From the NCBI RefSeq assembly GCF_002119765.1, contig NZ_CP021112.1, positions 478,501 through 542,500 of the forward strand: a stretch of 64,000 nt of DNA, read 5' to 3'. This DNA is from Pseudorhodoplanes sinuspersici. Its GTDB lineage: Bacteria; Pseudomonadota; Alphaproteobacteria; Rhizobiales; Xanthobacteraceae. The number at the start of each line of letters is the position of its first letter. Position 1 is the stretch's first letter. Below the pieces are notes generated by a model. It did not search any database. It was not told the DNA's origin and saw only the letters and a program-made list of their open reading frames with translations. The position numbers were made by a program, and so were the translations under genes. Below, piece after piece: positions 50,922 through 61,743 of the stretch.

Positions 50922-52705
50922 CACAGCGCGCCAACGCCCGCTGCGATCGCTAGGTCGTGAACCTCGAACGGGACCCCGCCAGCCTGCATGATAGCCCTCA
51001 GGCGATCGATGAAAGGTGCAGGCACAGCAATCGCAAGAAGCTTTTCCGCGCGCGTTACGCCAACATAGATGACGCGCTTGGGCTCGGAATCTGTGCGATT
51101 CTCCCATGCGGCGATGAGGTCTTCAGTGTAATCGCCGTTTGGAATCACAACGCATACAGCATTGTGCTCGCTTCCCTTGGCCTCGTGAATTGTCGCCCAA
51201 GAAATAGCGGCGAGATCCGCTCGGGGCTGCAGAAACTGGCCCCATTCGGTATTCGGGGGGCGCCGAAAGTAGGTGGTCACGGTGACGCCGGCACCATAGG
51301 AGAGGTTAAGGGCTGTGACAGCGGTTTGCAGCGCTACAACCCAGCCGCTTCGGGCATCATCGGAATTCGCGCAGGTTGGAGGAAGTTGCGATATCAGCCG
51401 TAACGCCATCCGGCGCAACCAACGGCGATCAATCCCGTGTTGTTCGACGAGACGCGCGACGCTGCTTTGTTCTTCGAACTTACCCATTAGATCCAGCAAG
51501 GTTTGCTCCGCAACGACGAGACACGCCTCCCGCGCGCGGCCAGACGTCGCCTTGGCGTGATAGGTGCCAACTGCGCGAGCAAACCTCGCTACCTTGGAAT
51601 CACCACCTTCCGTATCCGGTCGAAGTCCGCACGCATTGCGAGCTGACGTGCGCGCATGCGCGAGGACCATTCGTGCGGACGGGGCAATTCCAGCCTGTTG
51701 GCAAAGATTATTGAACTGGAGATGGACAGTTGCTGGCGGCGTGTTGCCTTCGTACTTGAGGATATAGACCGGCAACGTGACGATGGCGTTCTCGCCGAGG
51801 GCGTCATCCGGATCGGCGCGACTGCGCAACGTGGCCGCGCAACGGCATATTGCTGGACTGCTGCGGAAGTTGCCTGAGAAGCCGAGGCGGCTCCCGGCGT
51901 CATAAGTTTGCGCGAGCCCGGCCAAGGCCGTGGGATCGCCCTGACGGAATCCATAGATCGCTTGGTCCGCATCGGACACAATAGTGACGCGGAGCCCGTG
52001 CTGGCGCAGCCAAGTGAGAAGCTGCAGGTCGAGTGAATTGCAGTCCTGCGCTTCGTCGACGATAACTTCGTGGAGGCGCGCCGCAATCGCGCGACCGAGG
52101 CTTCCCGACCATTGCGGATTTTGCAGCCGGGCCACGGCCTCGACGCGCACATCACCCGCGCTCAGGTATCCCTTTCGCCGAAAGGCTGCGCGAGCTTGCT
52201 GGGCCATCTGCTGATAGGCGGCATGGTTTGCCACAACATGCGCCCGCAAGCCGTTGTGTCCAATGAGCGCCGGATCGATTGCGTTGGTAGCCGGATCAAA
52301 GCGATCGAGGGATACGCCGGGTCCACGGAACGCCGCGCGCCCACGCAACCGGATCTCGACGCCGAGTGTGCTCCAGCTATCTACGACGGTGGGTCGAACA
52401 GCGACCCCTTGAAGACCGTAGGGGGTAATGAAGAATTGCCGTAGGAATGCATCGAATGTACCGACGAAGTTCGGATGACGCGCAATCACATCGAGGCCAA
52501 GCGTCCGGCACTTGGCGAGAAATTCGTCAATGGCCGAATTGGTGAAGGACAGAACTGCGATGCCCTTTCGCGGCGGAAGACCCGGCGCAATATTCTGGAC
52601 ACGATGAACAATTGTGCGTGTCTTCCCGCCGCCCGGACAAGCCTGTACGAACGCCTCACGCGGATGCTCGGCAAATGCGCGTTGCTCCACCGTAGGCTCA
52701 CTCAT
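50921..52705 (-). CDS. UvrD/REP-type helicase, GajB-like
   Basis: 594 residues, superfamily 1 helicase. Motifs in order: ACPGGGKTRT (I), LSFTNSAIDEF (Ia), IVDEAQDCNSLD (II), SDADQAIYGFRQ (III), FSGNFRSSP (IV), TIHEAKGSEHNAVCVV (V), YVGVTRAEKLLAIAV (VI). The start overlaps the OLD nuclease stop by 4 bp. An OLD-type nuclease followed by a UvrD-like helicase is the arrangement of the Gabija anti-phage system. Adjacent genes support this. Confidence 0.85.
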   Translation of the reverse strand: MSEPTVEQRAFAEHPREAFVQACPGGGKTRTIVHRVQNIAPGLPPRKGIAVLSFTNSAIDEFLAKCRTLGLDVIARHPNFVGTFDAFLRQFFITPYGLQGVAVRPTVVDSWSTLGVEIRLRGRAAFRGPGVSLDRFDPATNAIDPALIGHNGLRAHVVANHAAYQQMAQQARAAFRRKGYLSAGDVRVEAVARLQNPQWSGSLGRAIAARLHEVIVDEAQDCNSLDLQLLTWLRQHGLRVTIVSDADQAIYGFRQGDPTALAGLAQTYDAGSRLGFSGNFRSSPAICRCAATLRSRADPDDALGENAIVTLPVYILKYEGNTPPATVHLQFNNLCQQAGIAPSARMVLAHARTSARNACGLRPDTEGGDSKVARFARAVGTYHAKATSGRAREACLVVAEQTLLDLMGKFEEQSSVARLVEQHGIDRRWLRRMALRLISQLPPTCANSDDARSGWVVALQTAVTALNLSYGAGVTVTTYFRRPPNTEWGQFLQPRADLAAISWATIHEAKGSEHNAVCVVIPNGDYTEDLIAAWENRTDSEPKRVIYVGVTRAEKLLAIAVPAPFIDRLRAIMQAGGVPFEVHDLAIAAGVGAL

Positions 52706-54450
52706 TCAGCCACCGCAATGATAGCATCACGCAAATAGTTAGGCACCGTGAACGCCGAACCGGCCACGATGCGTTCCGCAAGCTGCTGGGCAAAATCGCC
52801 CTTCCGCGTGCTGGTCGCTTTGAGAAGTTGCACGAATGCGGCAGGGCGATCTGCTGCAGCAACGCCATCCACGTCCGAAGTCCAGCGTTGCGCCGATTGG
52901 GGATGGAGAAGCAAAAACACCTCGCGGAGTAGGGCTCCGTTTCCCGCGCTGTACAGCTCATGTTCGAGCGTAACGGCGTTGGTAAGAACATTGAGCCGAT
53001 CCGCCACGCCCCATTCTGTGGCGCGCGCCTCAAGGTCGGCCTTGCGGTTTCCGGGTGAGTGTGGATCTGCGTCCGTGATCACGACAACGCGGTCAGCAAT
53101 CGTCGCTCCCTCGCATGGATGGAGCAGGATATGGACGTAAGGTGCAAAATCCACCCCATCGATCGCCACCACCACGGCACCACGAAAACGCTGCAATGCG
53201 TGGGGATCGGTGTTGAATATACAATGCCGGGCGATCACCGGCATTAGAAGCGCCTCGGCGATTCCTTCGACGAGCAAGGCGCGATTGCCAAACAACAGAG
53301 CCGAGCGCGTCACGTCGAGATAACGACTGACTTTTTGGATCATCCGTGGGTCGAGTCCAAGCCCGCTGACCGGGATGGAGACGGTCTTCATGGTTGGCGG
53401 TGTCGTGCCCGAATCCTGAGCCGAGCGAACAACGACTAGGTGCTCGGGTGACACCCACGCTGTGAGATTAGGAGAATGCGTGGTGACGATGACCTGGATG
53501 CGGCCTTCCGGTTGGCCGGGCGCAGTCTCGCGCGCAGCAGATTTTTGGGCTTGGGCAAGCAGGAAGTCGAGCACCAGCATCTGCAACTGCGGGTGAAGAT
53601 GCGCCTCCGGTTCCTCGACGAGAAACAGTGTTAAGTCCGCTTCGCGCGCCTTGGCAAGTTCGACGACGACTGTCGCCATATAAAGAAGATTGGCATAGCC
53701 CAGACCCGAGGATTTGATGTCTTCCGGCGGCAAGCCGAGGTCGGCGAGCCGAAACCGCAAATCGCGCGCCACGTCTGCAAGCGCTTCGGCAGTGAAGGCC
53801 AGCGATGCCGTTTGCGGGCGGGCGCCGCGCGTGAGGTCACCGAGCGCGGACGCGATGTCCGTGTTGATCGCGGTCAACACACGATGTGGGTCGCCGGTAC
53901 GCTGAACGTGAGTCAGAAATCCCTCTTCTTCGCCGGTCTGCAAGAAGTGTTGTAGCAACGCAGTAATTCGCGTCGCACTGCCCGTACCCAGCGCCTGCTT
54001 GGCATCACGCAACGGGGGTAGATAGACGTGGCGAATAAGGTCGGTTGAGCCGCTTTCCGGCTCTGCGGTGTCAAATCTCCCGGCCCAGGACGATGCACGC
54101 CCGCGCAATGTCCCGGGCGTGCGGGTCTGATAACGCATCCCGAACACTGCCAGGTCGGCAGTGGGGTCTGGCACTGCGGAAATAAGCAAGCCCTTCATCG
54201 TATCGCCCAGGCCCGCGAACTGGCCTTCAAGGGCGTAGTGAGTCTCCGTGCTGCCGCGCCGCAAGTCCTCGTCCTCCGGATATCGATCGCGGCGGCCGTT
54301 AAGCGGCAGGGTCAGAAGCCGGAGGGCGTCAACGATGTTTGATTTTCCGCCATTGTTCTCGCCCACAAGAACGGTCAGCTCGCGATGAAAGCGCACCTTA
54401 ACATCGGCGCACGACCGAAACCGTTGCAGGCGAAGGCAATCAATGTGCAT
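52702..54450 (-). CDS. OLD-family ATPase with toprim nuclease, GajA-like
   Basis: 582 residues from ATG 54450. The ABC-type ATPase has GENNGGKSN (Walker A), LVEEPEAHLHPQLQ (signature/Walker B) and VTTHSPN. A C-terminal toprim domain follows: ALLVEGIAEALLMPVIAR, VVVAIDGVDF, VVVITDADPHSPGNRK. GajA-type nucleases of this architecture cut phage DNA when nucleotide pools fall. The gene opens a four-gene minus-strand run with the helicase, the 88-residue protein and the HEPN-motif protein. It is divergent from the CoiA-like gene. Confidence 0.85.
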   Translation of the reverse strand: MHIDCLRLQRFRSCADVKVRFHRELTVLVGENNGGKSNIVDALRLLTLPLNGRRDRYPEDEDLRRGSTETHYALEGQFAGLGDTMKGLLISAVPDPTADLAVFGMRYQTRTPGTLRGRASSWAGRFDTAEPESGSTDLIRHVYLPPLRDAKQALGTGSATRITALLQHFLQTGEEEGFLTHVQRTGDPHRVLTAINTDIASALGDLTRGARPQTASLAFTAEALADVARDLRFRLADLGLPPEDIKSSGLGYANLLYMATVVVELAKAREADLTLFLVEEPEAHLHPQLQMLVLDFLLAQAQKSAARETAPGQPEGRIQVIVTTHSPNLTAWVSPEHLVVVRSAQDSGTTPPTMKTVSIPVSGLGLDPRMIQKVSRYLDVTRSALLFGNRALLVEGIAEALLMPVIARHCIFNTDPHALQRFRGAVVVAIDGVDFAPYVHILLHPCEGATIADRVVVITDADPHSPGNRKADLEARATEWGVADRLNVLTNAVTLEHELYSAGNGALLREVFLLLHPQSAQRWTSDVDGVAAADRPAAFVQLLKATSTRKGDFAQQLAERIVAGSAFTVPNYLRDAIIAVAE

Positions 54451-54714
54451 GGCCGCCCCATGTCGCGACGCTTCCCACTTCCGGACCAGCGCCAACCGGC
54501 CGTATGCTCGTCTTGGTCAAAAAAAGAGGAGATAAACTGGACGAACAATAATAGGCAATGTCTGATCGATTCGCAGTTTTGATATATTGCGAGCGGTGGC
54601 GAAGCTTTGGCAAGGGCTAGGCACAAAGCGATATCGCCGCCCAGGTCCGGCCAACCGGCCCATCCTTGCCGTGCCTGCTCTGTCGCACAAGATATTCAAA
54701 TCGGAAAAAACGAC

Positions 54715-56130
54715 ATGGCCGCTGATCGAAACACCACGATTGATCCGCAGGCCGCAGCTTCACCCGTAGAGAATCCCGAAATCGTCGAGATTATCGATCT
54801 TGTCAACGGTCTCGTAATCGACGTGAAAACATTCATCGCTTCGCATCGCTATGGGGATTTTATTGCCAAGCGGGTTCGCATTCGCGAGTCTTTGAAGACG
54901 CAGAATCCACTGTTCGCCTGTGCCCTTTGCTGCGCATCCGTCTACGCCGTCGCCAGCCCCGAGAAGCGCTTCTTCTTTCGTCATAGCGTCGAGGACGGGT
55001 CGTGTCCGGCGCAGACTCGGCACGGGCTTTCGCAGTCCGACATCCTTGCGCGCAAGTATCACGGCCTGCGTGAAAGCGAAGCTCATAAGAAAATCAAACG
55101 CCTCATCGAACGGAGCCTCGCCGCCGATCCGTCGTTCGCGCCTGAGAGCATCCAGCAGGAAACGCGCTGGCGCGCGTCCAGCGATCCAAAAAGCTGGCGC
55201 CAGCCTGACGTTCAGGCGACCCGTGGCGATCAGCGCTTTGCATTCGAGGTTCAACTCTCGACGACATTCCTTGGCGTGGTGGTCGAACGACGCCTGTTCT
55301 ATCGCGACGAGGGAGCAACACTGGTTTGGATATTGGGGCGGTTCGAGCCGGATTACCGGCGTCTTACCGTGGACGATCTTCTATTCTCCCATAACTCCAA
55401 CATTCTGGTCGTCGACAACGAGACCACCAAGCTGTCGGAGGACACGAGTTGCTTTCATGTCCGTTGCTTTTATCGCAAGCCCGTTCGCGATGGTCTTGGC
55501 ATTCGTGACCAATGGGAAGAAAAGTTGATTCGCTTCTCCGAGCTGACGATCGAGGTTCCTCAACAACGCGCGTATTACTTTGATTACGATAGTGAGGTGC
55601 AACACTTGTTAGAAAGGGATGACGCGGCGTTGCGTGACGAAGTTTTCACTTGCTGGCAGTCGGTTGAACCGCATTTCGATGGTCGCCCTGAAAGCCTCGC
55701 CCGATGGCAGGCGGTCAAAGCCCGTTTGGCCGCGCGCGGTATTGAACTTCCGGACACTCCGAGTTCCGATAGCAGTTTCCGCGCCATGTTGCACGGTCTC
55801 TTAAGTGCTGCACGAGGGGCTCCAGTCGGCTGGCAATTCAGCACACTCATTGAAGTCGCGCACCATGTTGCGCAGGGCTATCCCGAGCATCTCCTCAGCT
55901 TCGGCTATGCACTTAAGTTATCCGGACACGATGCGTTAGTCGAAAGTCAGGATGCCACGGGAAAATGGAAGCGCAGACGGGAGCGTGTCCGCGAACAGAT
56001 GAAAGCCGGAGACCTCGCAGTCAGGCCTGATGAGCGATGGCTTCCCGCGCTTTGCTTTCTTTTCCCGGAAATAGGAGCGCGCGTGAAATCATACTTGATG
56101 CGAGAGAACACCAACGCGGCCGTTGAGTGA
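54715..56130 (+). CDS. CoiA-like/DUF6035 nuclease
   Basis: 471 residues from ATG 54715. A Cys/His cluster (CALCCASVY... H... C, residues 69-97) suggests zinc binding. A PD-(D/E)xK-like core follows: D165 (QPDVQATR) and E178-x-Q180 (FEVQLSTT), as in CoiA-type nucleases. The C-terminal half is helical. It is divergent from the OLD/UvrD run and convergent with the GHKL gene. A DNA-cutting role in defence is inferred; the DUF number is from memory. Confidence 0.7.
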   Translation: MAADRNTTIDPQAAASPVENPEIVEIIDLVNGLVIDVKTFIASHRYGDFIAKRVRIRESLKTQNPLFACALCCASVYAVASPEKRFFFRHSVEDGSCPAQTRHGLSQSDILARKYHGLRESEAHKKIKRLIERSLAADPSFAPESIQQETRWRASSDPKSWRQPDVQATRGDQRFAFEVQLSTTFLGVVVERRLFYRDEGATLVWILGRFEPDYRRLTVDDLLFSHNSNILVVDNETTKLSEDTSCFHVRCFYRKPVRDGLGIRDQWEEKLIRFSELTIEVPQQRAYYFDYDSEVQHLLERDDAALRDEVFTCWQSVEPHFDGRPESLARWQAVKARLAARGIELPDTPSSDSSFRAMLHGLLSAARGAPVGWQFSTLIEVAHHVAQGYPEHLLSFGYALKLSGHDALVESQDATGKWKRRRERVREQMKAGDLAVRPDERWLPALCFLFPEIGARVKSYLMRENTNAAVE

Positions 56131-56265
56131 GAGCCCGCGTAGGCGCGAGTCGGCTCGGATTCCCTGTGAGACAGCCCTAGTGTCAATGAGCGTCGGCAAT
56201 GCCGAACTGCGGTCGTCAGCCCTCTTTGACGGAACGCCGTGTTCGACGGCCCGCCGGTGTTTGGC

Positions 56266-58308
56266 CTAATGATTGTTCACGAGGTTGAGTTTCTCGAAAA
56301 AGATGCGATTCCGGTTCTTCGCATCGCGTAGCATCTTCGTGTAATCGATGATCTCGTAGTACGCGTTGAACCCGCGGTGGAAGCCGTAATAGCCTTGGTT
56401 GTCTGGCGTCACGAAGGCGTCCTGCACCTTGAGCACGCGGCGGAACGTCGGCGTCAGGTCGCAAATGCAGTAAATGCTCGCGGGCACGTTCGTATTCGCA
56501 AGTGAGACCGGCCGCCCTCTGATCTGGAATTCACCGGAGCGAATTTCGTCGATGAGCTTGAACGACTGCGCGAGTGGATTGTCCGTATCCGTGTAGTCGT
56601 CGCGACCCGGCCGCTTGAATTCGATCGTCGTGATGGAATTGATCGGGTGTAATTCTGGGTTTGTGTCGGCGAAGAGAATCTTCTCGTCGAAGATAACGAT
56701 GTCGCCCCGCAGCGCGCTCTTCGATTTGATCATTTCGAGCGTGCGGAGCTGCTTATCCGAAGCGATAAACGAGTGGTACGTCAACCGCTCGTCGATCATC
56801 CAGAGATTCTGCTCGTTGTACGGAATGTCGGCGCTCGTGCTGTGCATCGGAAACACCAGTTTATGCACCACCTCTTCGAGAGGGTACTTCGCCTTCTCGC
56901 TGTCGGGCAACTGGATCGCGCGCTCGAGGAATTCGACTATGATCTTGCGGTGCCCCACGTACTGCGCGAGCGCGGACATGCCGAGCTCGTTGTATTCGTC
57001 GAGGAACTGCGTGAAGCGCTTGTGGTACTCCTCGTAGTCGTCGATTTTCTCGGCTTCTCGGATGATGCGACTGCCCTCGCGCTTGAGCTCCGTCTCGCGA
57101 TGGTGCAACTCCCGATGCAGAGCCGCCTCGATCTGCGTGCGCGAGGGTGAGGGCGGCAGCGTGTTGATGAACTTGTCTGCATTGCGCATGAGGACGCGGT
57201 ACTGCGGCGCCTCTTGGTGGACGTAGCGACGGATGCGCTCGAGCTTGGCAGTATTGATCGTCTCGATGATGCTGGCGAGGTCCTTCTCGATGAATTCGAG
57301 CGCTTTGCTCCGGATGTCGGCTCGCGGGATGAGGTCCCGCTTCTCTTCCGAATCGAATTCGAGGTCGGCGTCGTCAGCGACGCTGAAATCGAAATCGGTG
57401 CGTCCGATGTTCACATGCTGACTCAAATATGAGCTCTGTACAATCGCAAGGTAGAAGAACGGTTTCTCGTCCTCGTCTTCCAAGCGCGCGGAGAGGTTCG
57501 GCATGTAGTCTTCGAGCTTGTCGCTGATCACACCGCGCTGGTCGGCTGCGTAGACCAGCTTATGTTTTGTCGTTCGGGAGGTTGGCAGGCGGAAGCCGTG
57601 CAGCGAGAATTTGTGCTCGCCAATTTCAAACGTATGTGCGGACGCGGTCGCCTTGTAGTCGTTCTCGAAGATATCGTTGATAACGTGCTTCTTGCCGTCG
57701 TCGATCAGCGTTACGGTGGGGCAGTCGGGCTCGAGAAACACGAGAATGAAGTGCTCGATGAGCTTCTGGATAATCGCTTCGACGGATCGGGGAACCTTGT
57801 CGCGGTACGCCTTCTTGAGTTTGAACAGGCGCACAGTGGTGCCGACGATGCCATTGTCGAGCTTCTTGGGCAGCCCGGCCGTATCGAGGTTGTAGGCTTC
57901 GCTGAACACATAGGAACGCGATAGCAGACTGCCATCCGTGTCGCGGAAAATGCTCTCGATCTCGGCACCCTCAAACGCCTTGAGCCATGTGAAGCGCCCG
58001 AGGCCCTTGCCGCCCGCTGCCACCTTGCGACGAGAAAATGCGGTGTTGAACGAGTCGAAATTATCGTCGTCGAGGCCGATGCCGTTGTCAGTGATCTTGA
58101 ACGACTCGATCGACGCGCTCTCGTCCTTGAAGAGTTCGTTCTGCCGCTCGATCTCGATGATGATCCGGCCCGGAATGTTCTTGGGCAGTTTGGCATCCTT
58201 GATCGCCTGGAACGAATTCATCACGGCCTCAAACAGCGGAAGCAGGGGCTTCCACTGGGGCAGGACCGTCTGGCGGACTTGATTGCCGAGGTCAATCTTG
58301 ATGGACAT
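56266..58308 (-). CDS. GHKL ATPase with PD-(D/E)xK-like C-terminus
   Basis: 680 residues from ATG 58308. The GHKL fold is clear: LPLFEAVMNSFQAIKDA (N box, E27 and N31), KITDNGIGLDDDN (G1 box) and GGKGLGRFTWLKAFEG (G2 box). A long middle region is helical. Near the C-terminus, GDIVIFDEKILF and TTIEFKRPGRDDYTD fit a D-(x)n-ExK nuclease site. Proteins joining a GHKL ATPase and a nuclease fold occur in defence islands. No named system of this exact architecture comes to mind. It is preceded by repeats at 58490-58532. Confidence 0.75.
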   Translation of the reverse strand: MSIKIDLGNQVRQTVLPQWKPLLPLFEAVMNSFQAIKDAKLPKNIPGRIIIEIERQNELFKDESASIESFKITDNGIGLDDDNFDSFNTAFSRRKVAAGGKGLGRFTWLKAFEGAEIESIFRDTDGSLLSRSYVFSEAYNLDTAGLPKKLDNGIVGTTVRLFKLKKAYRDKVPRSVEAIIQKLIEHFILVFLEPDCPTVTLIDDGKKHVINDIFENDYKATASAHTFEIGEHKFSLHGFRLPTSRTTKHKLVYAADQRGVISDKLEDYMPNLSARLEDEDEKPFFYLAIVQSSYLSQHVNIGRTDFDFSVADDADLEFDSEEKRDLIPRADIRSKALEFIEKDLASIIETINTAKLERIRRYVHQEAPQYRVLMRNADKFINTLPPSPSRTQIEAALHRELHHRETELKREGSRIIREAEKIDDYEEYHKRFTQFLDEYNELGMSALAQYVGHRKIIVEFLERAIQLPDSEKAKYPLEEVVHKLVFPMHSTSADIPYNEQNLWMIDERLTYHSFIASDKQLRTLEMIKSKSALRGDIVIFDEKILFADTNPELHPINSITTIEFKRPGRDDYTDTDNPLAQSFKLIDEIRSGEFQIRGRPVSLANTNVPASIYCICDLTPTFRRVLKVQDAFVTPDNQGYYGFHRGFNAYYEIIDYTKMLRDAKNRNRIFFEKLNLVNNH

Positions 58309-58489
58309 GCCGGTCTGAAATTCGAGCAACAGCAGGAGCGCAGGATGATAGAGGAACATCCCCAGAGGGGAAGCGCCGACCCGCGAGGGCTTGTTGAGCC
58401 GCAGATGCGAGATGATTTGCGGAGAGCCAAGGGCCGGTCGTTTCCGGCCCAAGGGGCATCGGTCCGACATAAGAATTTGTTGGCAACTT

Positions 58490-58532
58490 CCCCGGACTAA
58501 ACCCCGGACTAATTCGAATTTCTAGTCCGGGG
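58490..58532. repeat. Direct and inverted CCCCGGACTA repeats
   Basis: CCCCGGACTAA occurs twice in tandem (58490-58500, 58502-58512), and TAGTCCGGGG (58523-58532) is the inverse of the second. The hairpin has a 10-bp stem and an 11-nt loop. It lies 25 bp from the tRNA-Arg remnant, so it may be part of an old attachment region. Confidence 0.6.
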
Positions 58533-58556
58533 CGCTTTGTTAAGTCATTGATTTTA

Positions 58557-58601
58557 TGGCGCGCCCGAAGAGATTCGAACTCCTGACCCCCAGATTCGTA
58601 G
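58557..58601 (-). other. 3' half of tRNA-Arg(ACG), probable attachment-site remnant
   Basis: In the minus direction the sequence reads CTACGAATCTGG, then GGGTCAGGAGTTCGAATCTC, then TTCGGGCGCGCCA. This is the anticodon loop (ACG), T arm and acceptor of a tRNA-Arg with encoded CCA. The 5' half is missing: the bases before CTACGAA do not pair with TCTGG. Such 3' fragments are what tRNA-targeting integrases leave at element ends. Confidence 0.75.
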
Positions 58602-58967
58602 TGTGACGGTTACAGACCACTCGAACAGACTTGGCAACAGGCCCAACACCGTGAGCCGCTGGTTCCGCTATCGCCCAAAGTGACAAATCCACTGACGGCA
58701 CACAATTCCGGCGCACTTGAGCATGTCGACTAGCCCGATGTGATGGGGCGTGGGGATGGAGAGGTTGAATCTGCCTTCGAAACGCGCAAGTATTTTTGCT
58801 ACGCTGCTTATCTCAATTTTTCGTTCATCTACAATTGAGACGACAGAAGCACGCCAACAAACGATACAACTTCCTACGATGAAACAAGAATTTCGTTTTC
58901 TTTTGTCAACGCGAGAGTCAACTTCGCAGGGAGGCGCGCTCGGTCGCTCAGCGTTGAAGGTAACGGC
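58602..58967. other. Gap between tRNA-Arg remnant and recombinase module
   Basis: 366 bp without a convincing gene. Open frames on both strands are short and lack ribosome sites or homology cues. An A/T-rich patch near 58790-58850 may hold promoters for the recombinase pair. Confidence 0.35.
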
Positions 58968-59165
58968 GTGGCAAGGCCCAGAGGAACAACCACTGTCGAG
59001 AAAGTTCGCATGGTCTCTGAGACGATGGACGAACCGGCAATGTCTATTCCGTCGACACCCGATGCCCGCCTTGTCGCCTTGGTGCGGCTGCTCGCGCGAC
59101 AAGCCGCACGAGAATTCGTTGAGGCCGTATCGTGTGGCGGAAAGATCGACAGCTTCTCTGACTAA
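58968..59165 (+). CDS. Small protein preceding the serine recombinase
   Basis: 65 residues from GTG 58968 (ATG 59010 is an internal alternative). The ending SIPSTPDARLVALVRLLARQ, AAREFVEAVSCG is typical of short helical proteins encoded before large serine recombinases. It may be a directionality factor. Its stop lies 12 bp before the recombinase ATG, so the two are co-transcribed. Confidence 0.65.
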   Translation: MARPRGTTTVEKVRMVSETMDEPAMSIPSTPDARLVALVRLLARQAAREFVEAVSCGGKIDSFSD

Positions 59166-59177
59166 GGAGGCAGCTCG

Positions 59178-60869
<1,692 letters not shown>

Positions 60870-61137
60870 TTAAACCTTACCGGCGTCGAGGGAAGGCCTT
60901 GCGGCCGTCTCACCCGTTCTGGCGTAGTTTTGCGCTATCGCCGGATTTGATGCACCGGGCATGCGAGGCAGCCCGGAAGCACAAGCGCGGGACAAGCCCG
61001 CGCGCCGCTATGTAACAATAGGACGACAATTTGCAAAGGATTCTTTTGGCTTTTCAAGCGAATAAGCCACAAGCGAAAGACCGCCGAAAACGTCCTGAAA
61101 TGAGCCAGAAATAGCCGCCTGGACCGTCCATTCCGGC
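60870..61137. other. Gap right of tRNA-fMet, with a hairpin
   Basis: No gene. GCGCGGG (60985-60991) and CCCGCGC (60997-61003) pair around ACAAG. There is no clear T-run on either strand. It may stop or stabilise the transcript of the chromosomal operon that ends at 61138, but it lies 135 bp beyond. The tRNA promoter would lie just right of 60869. Confidence 0.4.
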
Positions 61138-61743
61138 CTAATTGTGTTCGCTCGGCCCCATAATGACGATACCTTCGGTTTTTTCGACATGGCGGACGAA
61201 AATATATTTGTCCTCGCGGCCGTCGCTATGCTTGCGGCGGATATCCCGGCGAGTCTCCCGGCCGACCTTGGCGACCACGACATAGGGCGCCTGCGCCTTG
61301 AGCCCGGCGGCGCAATGGCGCTCGAAATCGTCCAGCGTCGTCGCCTCATAGGCATCGGGGATGCCGGCGCCATTGGCGATCCGCGCGATATTGACCCGAC
61401 CGGCCGTATGGGTCGGCGGGCCGCCGATCGACTGATAGCATTCGTTGTCCCAGACCACGACCAACAGGTTTTTCGGCTGCTCGTTGGCGAGCGTCGCCAG
61501 GATGCCGAGATTGAACATCACGCCGCCATCGGTATCGAGCGACACAATGCGCCGGTGCGGCAGGCCGACCGCAAGCCCAAAGGCCTGCGGCGTGACGCAT
61601 CCAAGCTGCTGCTGGAACAGACTCGCCTCGCGCATATGCGGCGCGGCGTTGTACCATTCGTCGACGCTCGCCCCGAGCGACAGAATCACAAGTTCATCCT
61701 TCAGCATTGCGCCGAGACGGTGCATGCAATCGAAGCGGTTCAT
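61138..61743 (-). CDS. TPP-dependent decarboxylase, beta-type subunit
   Basis: 201 residues from ATG 61743, overlapping the alpha-type gene by 4 bp. The thiamine-pyrophosphate binding motif spans LDTDGGVMFNLGILATLANE and WDNECYQSIGG (GDG-like to N pattern). Length and split from the N-terminal domain match sulfopyruvate/phosphonopyruvate decarboxylase beta subunits (ComE-like). It is the last gene of a four-gene operon. The substrate is not shown. Confidence 0.85.
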   Translation of the reverse strand: MNRFDCMHRLGAMLKDELVILSLGASVDEWYNAAPHMREASLFQQQLGCVTPQAFGLAVGLPHRRIVSLDTDGGVMFNLGILATLANEQPKNLLVVVWDNECYQSIGGPPTHTAGRVNIARIANGAGIPDAYEATTLDDFERHCAAGLKAQAPYVVVAKVGRETRRDIRRKHSDGREDKYIFVRHVEKTEGIVIMGPSEHN

